DNA of 8,775 bases from Planctomycetota bacterium. GTDB lineage: Bacteria > Patescibacteriota > Patescibacteriia > Patescibacteriales > UBA12465. The position numbers were made by a program, and so were the translations under genes. Shown here in pieces: positions 1 to 3,970 of the stretch; position 1 is the first letter of the stretch; each line of letters begins with the position of its first letter. Location: assembly GCA_025453315.1 (NCBI GenBank), contig JALOQQ010000034.1:1-8775 (forward strand). The letters are read 5' to 3'. The notes under the pieces were generated by a model, which searched no databases, was not told where the DNA came from, and saw only the letters and a list, made by a program, of their open reading frames with translations.

Positions 1-247
1 TATAATTTTTATCAACATATAAACCTGATATAAATATAGAATCCGGAAAATTTTTATTATCAGAATTAAAAAACTCGCAAAGTTGATAGCCAATAATTTT
101 ATTATCTATAACGCATACCAAAACTAATTCTTCGAAAATTATTTTTTCTAAATTTGGACGATATTTATCAAAATCATCGACATACAATTCTTTTTGCATT
201 TCTTCTAAAATTGCAATATCAGAACTTAAAGCTTTACGTATATTCAT
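1..247 (-). CDS. GNAT-family N-acetyltransferase, N-terminal part (cut by window edge)
   Basis: The reverse strand from the ATG at 247 reads open to the window edge and gives 82 residues starting MNIRKALSSDIAILEEMQKE. The opening pattern (I-R-K-A, then S-D-I-A-x-L-x-x-L/M) is the usual first strand and helix of GCN5-related acetyltransferases. It is followed by a strand ending in IDNKIIGYQLCEFF and then SIFISGLYVDKNY, the beta-4 strand that leads into the acetyl-CoA-binding R/Q-x-x-G-x-G/A loop. That loop falls outside the window, so catalytic competence cannot be judged. The family transfers an acetyl group from acetyl-CoA to an amine; the substrate cannot be predicted. It lies downstream of the toxin gene in the same direction, separated by 138 bases that hold repeat copy A, so it may not be part of the toxin-antitoxin operon. 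Confidence 0.8.
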   Translation of the reverse strand, partial: MNIRKALSSDIAILEEMQKELYVDDFDKYRPNLEKIIFEELVLVCVIDNKIIGYQLCEFFNSDNKNFPDSIFISGLYVDKNY

Positions 248-293
248 AAATATTTTTAAAACACAAAGTGAAATGACCCACCGGCTAGTGAAT

Positions 294-367
294 TAAAGCT
301 ACTTCGTCTCTGCGTGCAGGGTGTCCGTGGACGTTGCAGGAACCGAAATATTTTAAAACGCCAATAA
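294..367 (-). repeat. Interspersed intergenic repeat, copy A (74 bases)
   Basis: This G+C-richer island in an AT-rich intergenic gap is related to 1876-1936. Between 321-367 and 1892-1936 I count 39 identical bases of 45 aligned plus two single-base gaps; five of the six mismatches are transitions. Both copies also share the flanking AAAGCTACT. Copy A carries about a dozen extra bases in its middle, including CTGCGTGCAG, and a small GTCC/GGAC inverted repeat. Both copies have the same orientation relative to the flanking genes: shortly after a stop codon and before the next gene. No convincing reading frame runs through both. Confidence 0.65.
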
Positions 368-385
368 ATAATTATAATTTTTTAT

Positions 386-652
386 CTACAAAGAATATAA
401 TTGACTATGTGTGCCGATGGCTATAAAATAAATAATCTGACCGTCATTTATTTCTTCAAAAACCGCTCGCCAATCGCCGGTAATATTAATACTCCGACAA
501 TTCTTTAATTCGCCAATCAGGGGATGATTATTTAAAATTGGACTACATTGATCATTAATAAAAACCTCCAATCTTTTTTTAAAACTAGTTTTTATATTAA
601 AAGGGCATTTCTTGAATTCCTTAATAAACTTTTTAGAATACTCGATTTGCAT
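386..652 (-). CDS. RelE/YafQ-like mRNA interferase toxin of a type II toxin-antitoxin pair
   Basis: The 88-residue protein has the size and pattern of RelE/ParE-superfamily toxins. The N-terminus, IEYSKKFIKEFKK, is the usual first strand and basic helix. The middle, PLIGELKNCRSINITGDWRAVFEE (residues about 44-67), matches the L-x-G-x-(W/L)-R-S-x-x-I-x-x-D-(Y/W)-R-hydrophobic core. The C-terminus IAIGTHSQLY (77-86) is the G-T-H-x-x-L-Y/F end typical of the YafQ-like branch, with H82 as the likely catalytic residue. Members cut mRNA on the ribosome and are neutralised by a RelB/DinJ antitoxin, which is the gene immediately upstream (723-998). The ATG at 652 lacks a Shine-Dalgarno sequence and sits 28 bases after a strong terminator hairpin, so expression probably depends on read-through. 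A ParE-like gyrase poison is the alternative, less likely given the C-terminal motif. Confidence 0.85.
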   Translation of the reverse strand: MQIEYSKKFIKEFKKCPFNIKTSFKKRLEVFINDQCSPILNNHPLIGELKNCRSINITGDWRAVFEEINDGQIIYFIAIGTHSQLYSL

Positions 653-674
653 AAATAATTTTAATAAATAAAAA

Positions 675-710
675 ACCTAATAGAAAACCGTATAAAAGAC
701 GGTTTTCTAT
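675..710 (-). terminator. Intrinsic terminator/attenuator between antitoxin and toxin
   Basis: A perfect 12-bp inverted repeat (680-691 with 699-710) encloses a 7-base loop. On the minus strand it reads as an A-rich arm, CCGT, loop, ACGG, then TTTTCTATT and a second run of six T after four bases. This is a standard intrinsic terminator, but it lies between the antitoxin stop and the toxin start rather than after the operon. Because the arms are A/T-rich at the base, it could also work from the plus strand, although no plus-strand gene is present. The region after it is too short and shows no obvious promoter for the toxin. Confidence 0.75.
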
Positions 711-722
711 AAAAACGAAAGA

Positions 723-998
723 TTATTTATTGTCTAAAAATTTTATAGCAGCTCTATTATTTTTAAAAGAATGATAACCACCATTCTTTCTTTCTGCTCT
801 TGATTCTTTAATAGAAGATAATAAATAATCACTCGGTGCGTTCTCATTTAGAGTAAACAAAACAGATTTATCACGAATAAGCTGTCTTAAAAAACCATTA
901 ATTGCCCCACTTAAACTTAAACCTAAATCATTGGTCACTTTTTGCGCCTCTTTTTTTACTTTAATATCGGTTTTTATATTAATAATGGCTGAATTCAT
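723..998 (-). CDS. RelB/DinJ-like antitoxin
   Basis: The 91-residue protein starts with IINIKTDIKVKKEAQKVTNDLGLSLSGAINGFLRQLI, the ribbon-helix-helix DNA-binding half of RelB/DinJ antitoxins: a short strand followed by two helices around L-G-L-S-L-S. Residues from about 50 onward (NENAPSDYLLSSIKESRAERKNGGYHSFKN) form the charged tail expected to wrap and inhibit the toxin. The cognate toxin is encoded next (386-652), 70 bases downstream. The family usually binds its own promoter together with the toxin, and a palindrome overlaps the promoter at 1020-1047. The start at 998 is the only in-frame ATG that preserves the DNA-binding strand. No Shine-Dalgarno sequence is visible. Confidence 0.87.
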   Translation of the reverse strand: MNSAIINIKTDIKVKKEAQKVTNDLGLSLSGAINGFLRQLIRDKSVLFTLNENAPSDYLLSSIKESRAERKNGGYHSFKNNRAAIKFLDNK

Positions 999-1019
999 AT
1001 TTTTTAATTAATAAATTAA

Positions 1020-1047
1020 TATATACTTTGTATATTCTTAGTATATA
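1020..1047. promoter_or_regulatory. Candidate operator of the toxin-antitoxin operon
   Basis: An inverted repeat, TATATACT (1020-1027) and AGTATATA (1040-1047), has 12 bases between the arms. Further GTATAT/ATATAC half-sites lie inside and next to it. It overlaps the -10 element of the antitoxin promoter and lies 22 bases above the start codon. Ribbon-helix-helix antitoxins of the RelB type bind such palindromes and repress their own operon; binding here is inferred from position. Confidence 0.55.
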
Positions 1048-1067
1048 CTAGATTACAAAATTGTCAA
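1040..1067 (-). promoter_or_regulatory. Sigma-70-type promoter of the toxin-antitoxin operon
   Basis: On the minus strand a perfect -35 TTGACA (1067-1062) and a -10 TATACT (1045-1040) are separated by 16 bases. The implied start of transcription is near 1033, giving a leader of about 35 bases before the antitoxin ATG. The -10 lies within the right arm of the palindrome at 1020-1047, as expected for an autorepressed operon. Confidence 0.65.
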
Positions 1068-1072
1068 ACTTC

Positions 1073-1097
1073 AGTTGTCTGATTTTATCAGACAACT
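1073..1097 (-). terminator. Perfect hairpin between the LysE gene and the toxin-antitoxin promoter
   Basis: A perfect 10-bp stem, AGTTGTCTGA with TCAGACAACT, encloses a 5-base loop. On the minus strand it is followed by GAAGTTTGACA, so the T-tract is weak and runs straight into the -35 of the next promoter. It most likely ends LysE transcription, but could instead be a regulatory site for the downstream operon. Confidence 0.5.
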
Positions 1098-1128
1098 CAC
1101 TTCCCTCATTTTTTAAATTTCTTTTTAA

Positions 1129-1154
1129 ATCATTCCCATATTTTCTGGAATGAT
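1129..1154 (-). terminator. Hairpin directly after the LysE stop codon
   Basis: An 8-bp stem, ATCATTCC (1129-1136) with GGAATGAT (1147-1154), has a 10-base loop. It begins two bases past the LysE stop codon. The sequence after it on the minus strand is A-rich with few consecutive T, so it is a poor intrinsic terminator and may instead stabilise the 3' end of the mRNA. Confidence 0.35.
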
Positions 1155-1156
1155 CA

Positions 1157-1777
1157 TTATGATTTGTTTCTTAAAATCTTTATAAATCTGACTCCGCCGT
1201 ATCCAGTAAGTAAAAATCCAACAATCAAATTTAAGATTTGGATTAGTAAAATAGGGACAGATCCTCTTACTAAGGAAAACAGCATTACCGATACTCCCAT
1301 AAATAAAAATGTTGCAAAACCCGTTCCAAGTCCAAAGATAAGTAATTCTTTTTTCTGGTAGTTATATTCAAGAGCCTTGGCTGCAAATAAACTTGTAAAA
1401 AAAACTATTGTCATTGGACTAAAAATGGTTAGCAGGAAGACTGAGGCGAAGCTCGATATTAAAGTTATTGAGATAGTACTAGTGGCTGATGATATGCCGC
1501 CCATAAGCCCTTTAATAATTATTAATCCAAATACAACCAATATAATAGAACTAACAATTCCAAAAATTTCTTTAACTTTTTTATTTTCTAATAATTTTCC
1601 TACGCCAAAAATTGCCAGCGTGATGTAGAAATAATCAACAATAGTAACCGCCAATACTCCGGCCATGCCATTAAAGATGTTGCCATGTAATGTTAGGTTG
1701 ATAATAAAAAAGAAAACTGGCCCTACTGCGAGTTGAAGAATCAATCCTGTCACCAAACCATTTTTGAAAATTTTCAT
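1157..1777 (-). CDS. LysE/RhtB-family amino-acid exporter
   Basis: The 206-residue protein is almost entirely hydrophobic, with about six predicted membrane segments (roughly residues 7-29, 38-60, 70-90, 103-128, 145-169 and 175-197). This is the usual size and topology of LysE translocators. Family signatures are GPVFFFIINLTLHG at 19-32, matching the conserved G-P motif at the end of the first segment, and TIFSPMTIVFFTSLFA (117-132), where most members have N-P-K-A-x-x-F-F. Here Asn is replaced by Ser and Lys by Met. The family exports amino acids or related small solutes through the inner membrane using the proton gradient; the substrate is not predictable. The ATG at 1777 keeps the complete first segment. 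The gene stands alone, with repeat copy B in its upstream region and hairpins downstream. Confidence 0.82.
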   Translation of the reverse strand: MKIFKNGLVTGLILQLAVGPVFFFIINLTLHGNIFNGMAGVLAVTIVDYFYITLAIFGVGKLLENKKVKEIFGIVSSIILVVFGLIIIKGLMGGISSATSTISITLISSFASVFLLTIFSPMTIVFFTSLFAAKALEYNYQKKELLIFGLGTGFATFLFMGVSVMLFSLVRGSVPILLIQILNLIVGFLLTGYGGVRFIKILRNKS

Positions 1778-1792
1778 AATTTACTCAGTTTG

Positions 1793-1807
1793 AACCCCTT
1801 GCGGGTT
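1793..1807. other. Small leader hairpin upstream of the LysE gene
   Basis: AACCC (1793-1797) can pair with GGGTT (1803-1807) around a 5-base loop. It ends about 16 bases above the LysE start codon. On the plus strand it is followed by a T-rich stretch and could act as a weak terminator. On the minus strand it would place a short structured G-run in the LysE leader. Its function is unknown. Confidence 0.3.
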
Positions 1808-1875
1808 TTACCATTTTTACAAATTTAGTTTTTAAAATGTGCCATAAAATAAGGATTATTTTTTGTTCATTTTTT

Positions 1876-1936
1876 CAAAGCTACTGGCGGAGTGTCGTGG
1901 ATGTCGCAGGACAGAAATGTTTTAAAATACCAATAA
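1876..1936 (-). repeat. Interspersed intergenic repeat, copy B (61 bases)
   Basis: This is the shorter copy of the repeat at 294-367, with the same flanks (AAAGCTACT on one side, CCAATAA on the other) and the conserved GTGGA-GT-GCAGGA core. It lacks about a dozen central bases present in copy A. It lies in the 195-base gap between the cupin stop and the LysE start and is richer in G+C than its surroundings. TGTC (1893-1896) and GACA could close a short stem, but no T-tract follows. Confidence 0.65.
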
Positions 1937-1972
1937 TTCCGCGCACCAAGATTATAGATGATATTAGAATTA

Positions 1973-2314
1973 TTATTCAACAACTACCTTGTCATCAATT
2001 TTAGCTGAATTAATAACAATAATTTTAAGAGGTGCTTCAATTACTTTTTCGATAAAATGTATTTCTCCTGGCTCAATTTGAATCATTTGTTCTTCAACTA
2101 ATTCAATTTTGTTATTATTTACGTTCAAGATACCCTTACCGGAAATAGTAATAAATACTTTTTGATTTACTTTATGATAATGTGCTTTCTCTCCAGTAAA
2201 ACTTACATCAAAATTAGCCACTGAGACACTAAACGGTGCCAAAGGCTTATCAGTGTATTCTCCAAAATAATATTGCTCAGGAGTTGATTTTTCTTTACGA
2301 GGGAAAATATGCAT
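1973..2314 (-). CDS. Small single-domain cupin protein
   Basis: The 113-residue protein is one cupin barrel. Cupin motif 1 is GEKAHYHKVNQKVFITISGKG (residues 41-61), with H45 and H47 as metal ligands, but the usual Glu ligand position holds K52. Motif 2 is QIEPGEIHFIEK (79-90), with the P-G-x-x-H pattern and H86 as the third histidine. Three of four canonical ligands are therefore present, so it may bind metal weakly or act as a sugar- or ligand-binding or regulatory cupin. The start ATG at 2314 lies 27 bases after the 3' end of the tRNA-Ser gene on the same strand, with no promoter recognisable between them, so it is likely read through from upstream. Its substrate is unknown; single-domain cupins include isomerases, dioxygenases and binding proteins. 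Confidence 0.8.
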   Translation of the reverse strand: MHIFPRKEKSTPEQYYFGEYTDKPLAPFSVSVANFDVSFTGEKAHYHKVNQKVFITISGKGILNVNNNKIELVEEQMIQIEPGEIHFIEKVIEAPLKIIVINSAKIDDKVVVE

Positions 2315-2341
2315 AATGTTAAATAATTATCTTTTTATGTG

Positions 2342-2427
2342 CGGAGAGAGGGGGATTTGAACCCCCGATACCTTATGGCATACCGCGTTTCGAGTGCGGC
2401 GCACTAGACCAACTATGCGACCTCTCC
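2342..2427 (-). tRNA. tRNA-Ser (anticodon CGA)
   Basis: The reverse strand folds into a class II tRNA. The acceptor stem GGAGAGG pairs with TCTCTCC (one G-U pair). The D stem is GCA/TGC. The anticodon arm is CCGC/GCGG around loop CTCGAAA, with anticodon CGA at 2392-2390 reading UCG. A long variable arm, ATGCC/GGTAT, is diagnostic of serine, leucine or tyrosine tRNAs. The T arm is GGGGG-TTCAAAT-CCCCC. The discriminator base is G, as expected for serine. The following bases are CAC, so the CCA end is not encoded and must be added by a nucleotidyltransferase. The mature 5' end is 6 bases from the stop codon of the CYTH gene. Confidence 0.95.
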
Positions 2428-2433
2428 AATAAA

Positions 2434-2979
2434 CTATTTATTTTTTAATATATTATAAACTAGGACGTCATAACCATGAATAATTTCTTTTGGTCTGGTA
2501 AAACCAAAACTCTCCAACCAAACATAAAGTTCTTCTTGAATCTTTTCTCCTGATTCGATGCTAAGCTTTTCTACTTCAATGAAATTACCTAAATCTTCAA
2601 CCATATCTAGACAAATTTCCAAATCATTCCACTTAGTCTTTTGCCTACGCTTTTTAATAGTTATCACTTCTCGATAACCAAGTAAATTTATAATATCAAT
2701 CAATTCTTGTTCATCGTCTACTATTAATTCTTTTTCAATACAATCCAATTCATTGCTCTGTGGTTTCTTGAGAGTAAAGATAATTTTTCCACCTTGTTTG
2801 CGAATACGTAAAAACATTTCGCCCAGCGGTATATTATCATAACTAATTCCCTCTCTAGCATAAACCGTATCTTCCTGAAAAATTGGCTCAGAAAAAACAC
2901 AACCCAAAGCTTCTAATTTATTTTTAAAATCAGAAAAATCAGTTACTTGTATTTTTACTTCTATTTCTCTTTTATCCAT
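2434..2979 (-). CDS. CYTH-domain protein (class IV adenylate cyclase / thiamine-triphosphatase type)
   Basis: The 181-residue protein spans a complete CYTH tunnel fold. The signature E-x-E-x-K is at residues 5-9 (EIEVK). Further expected charged residues are R58 and R60 (FLRIRK), K71-K72 (TLKKP), E82/E84 (IEKELIV), the basic cluster K109-R112 (KKRR), D125 in LDMVEDLGNFIEVE (124-137), and the C-terminal HGYDVL. The LD-x-V-x-x-L-G-x-F-x-E-x-E pattern is typical of the CyaB/ThTPase branch. These enzymes bind triphosphates with divalent metals. Members make cAMP or hydrolyse thiamine triphosphate or inorganic triphosphate, and sequence alone does not decide which. A perfect -10 lies only 8 bases above the ATG, implying a leaderless mRNA. 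The tRNA-Ser gene starts 6 bases past the stop codon, which is TAG, the only non-TAA stop in the window. Confidence 0.85.
   Translation of the reverse strand: MDKREIEVKIQVTDFSDFKNKLEALGCVFSEPIFQEDTVYAREGISYDNIPLGEMFLRIRKQGGKIIFTLKKPQSNELDCIEKELIVDDEQELIDIINLLGYREVITIKKRRQKTKWNDLEICLDMVEDLGNFIEVEKLSIESGEKIQEELYVWLESFGFTRPKEIIHGYDVLVYNILKNK
2452..2457 (-). promoter_or_regulatory. Possible -10 element for tRNA-Ser inside the CYTH gene
   Basis: A perfect TATAAT on the minus strand lies within the last codons of the CYTH gene, 24 bases above the tRNA 5' end. The matching -35 position (TTCATG at 2480-2475, spacer 17) agrees with consensus at only three of six bases. It could drive the tRNA and the cupin separately from the CYTH gene. 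Confidence 0.35.
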
Positions 2980-2986
2980 AAAATAA

Positions 2987-3014
2987 ATTATACTTTCTTT
3001 AAATAATATTTGAA
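2987..3014 (-). promoter_or_regulatory. Promoter of the CYTH gene, implying a leaderless mRNA
   Basis: A perfect -10 TATAAT (2992-2987) and a weaker -35 TTCAAA (3014-3009; four of six) have a 16-base spacer. Transcription would begin about 7 bases past the -10, at or within one base of the start codon at 2979, leaving no room for a ribosome binding site. Confidence 0.55.
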
Positions 3015-3059
3015 CACCATTCTTGGCTTAAAATTACCATTATTCTTTAGAAAAAGCAA

Positions 3060-3097
3060 TAAAAAAAGACGATATTAATTACTTAATAATCGTCTTT
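3060..3097 (-). terminator. Intrinsic terminator of the histidine phosphatase gene
   Basis: Arms 3065-3078 and 3083-3097 pair over 14 bp with one bulged A around a TTAC/GTAA loop. On the minus strand the stem ends in ATCGTC followed by seven or more T. It lies about 30 bases past the stop codon at 3128 and just before the CYTH promoter. Confidence 0.85.
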
Positions 3098-3127
3098 AGA
3101 AATTTTCTTAATTCACTTAGGTAATGA

Positions 3128-3799
3128 TTAGATACTTATTAGGCGTTCTTCGTTATTAAACTCAATCCTAATATTATAATGACAATCACCCTTACCTTCG
3201 TAAACATAAAAATGAGCAACACCGCCTGGTTTTAAATAAGGCCTATCCTCACCGTTTAAATCAAACCATTCTTTTAAAGCTGTGCCAATTGTTTCTAAAT
3301 GAGAGACAAGAATAGCATGCTCTTTATTCTTCTCAACCTTTAAAACAGCCGAAATCATTCTTAAACTGTTATAAAATCTAAATTTGGCAGAGTCTCTTGG
3401 TTCCCAATAATGGTTCTCATTAAAATGAGGAGCGGAAAGATAATATTTATCCCTAAGTTCCATGATTTGTCTTTGCTCGGTATAACCAGCTGAAATTTCT
3501 TCAACTAATTGCCGCATTTTTTGACTATCATAAATTTTAATAGGTCCAAACATCTCTTCCACTAATACTAATTTTTGACTCCAGGGTATACCATAACCTC
3601 TCATCAGATACATTGTTGTGCCCAGCGCTCGTTCGGCTGGCGAGGAAAAGAAAACTGGTTCAGAAGCAAATTGTTTACTAATTTTCTCACCCAAGATTCT
3701 AAGCTCTACTGCACTATCTTCAACAATATCTGGAAATTCGTTAGTGTATAAAGTTACACCGTGTCGAATGGCTGAAATAACTCCTAAAAAAGTTCCCAT
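3128..3799 (-). CDS. Histidine phosphatase superfamily protein (phosphoglycerate-mutase-like)
   Basis: The 223-residue protein carries the catalytic set of the histidine phosphatase (branch 1) fold. The R-H-G motif is AIRHGVT, with R12 and the phosphorylated H13. The second arginine is in FFSSPAERALGTT (51-62, R57), equivalent to S-x-x-x-R-A-x-x-T. The proton donor is E81 or E82 in VLVEEMFGP. The second histidine is in AILVSHLETIG (162-172, H167). About 60 residues between the donor glutamate and H167 form a helical cap (QKMRQLVEEISAGYTEQRQ and following) that would set substrate choice. Members remove phosphate from sugars, nucleotides, cofactors or proteins, and the substrate cannot be read from the sequence. 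The ATG at 3799 has GAGG directly before it, too close for a normal ribosome site. It has its own promoter and terminator, so it is probably a single-gene unit. Confidence 0.85.
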   Translation of the reverse strand: MGTFLGVISAIRHGVTLYTNEFPDIVEDSAVELRILGEKISKQFASEPVFFSSPAERALGTTMYLMRGYGIPWSQKLVLVEEMFGPIKIYDSQKMRQLVEEISAGYTEQRQIMELRDKYYLSAPHFNENHYWEPRDSAKFRFYNSLRMISAVLKVEKNKEHAILVSHLETIGTALKEWFDLNGEDRPYLKPGGVAHFYVYEGKGDCHYNIRIEFNNEERLISI

Positions 3800-3864
3800 C
3801 CTCTAAAAATTTAAGTTGTAAAAAACAATATTAACTATAAAAATAAAAAAACTGATAACCTTAT

Positions 3865-3893
3865 TTTATAATATGAAAATTAAAACTTGTCTA
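3865..3893 (-). promoter_or_regulatory. Promoter of the histidine phosphatase gene
   Basis: On the minus strand TAGACA (3893-3888, five of six) and TATAAA (3870-3865, five of six) have the ideal 17-base spacer. The implied leader is about 60 bases, rich in T and A. In so AT-rich a gap chance matches are possible, but both boxes and spacing fit. Confidence 0.5.
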
Positions 3894-3927
3894 GATTGAT
3901 AATACACAATCATAATTCTGATAATTT

Positions 3928-3963
3928 GGCAATATAATTAATTATATTAATATTAGCCTTTTT
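3928..3963. terminator. Weak hairpin after the GH3 gene
   Basis: GGCAATAT (3928-3935) can pair with ATATT and GCC (3950-3958) across one bulge. An 18-base AT palindrome (3931-3948) offers an alternative fold. Five T follow on the plus strand, whereas the minus strand, where the GH3 gene ends at 3971, is followed by AAATTATC. It is the only hairpin near the GH3 stop codon and is a poor terminator in the needed direction. Confidence 0.3.
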
Positions 3964-3970
3964 ATCAAAA

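Noticed and set aside
294..367. A short peptide read from the plus strand of both repeats (shared V-D-V-A-G)
   Set aside because: The two differences within this pentapeptide are synonymous, which caught my eye, but copy A has an in-frame stop just upstream and soon after, neither copy has a sensible start, and the frames diverge outside the core.
1932..1974. Inverted repeat AATAATTC/GAATTATT spanning the cupin stop codon
   Set aside because: The arms are AT-only apart from one C-G pair and the loop is 27 bases; such matches are expected by chance at this base composition.
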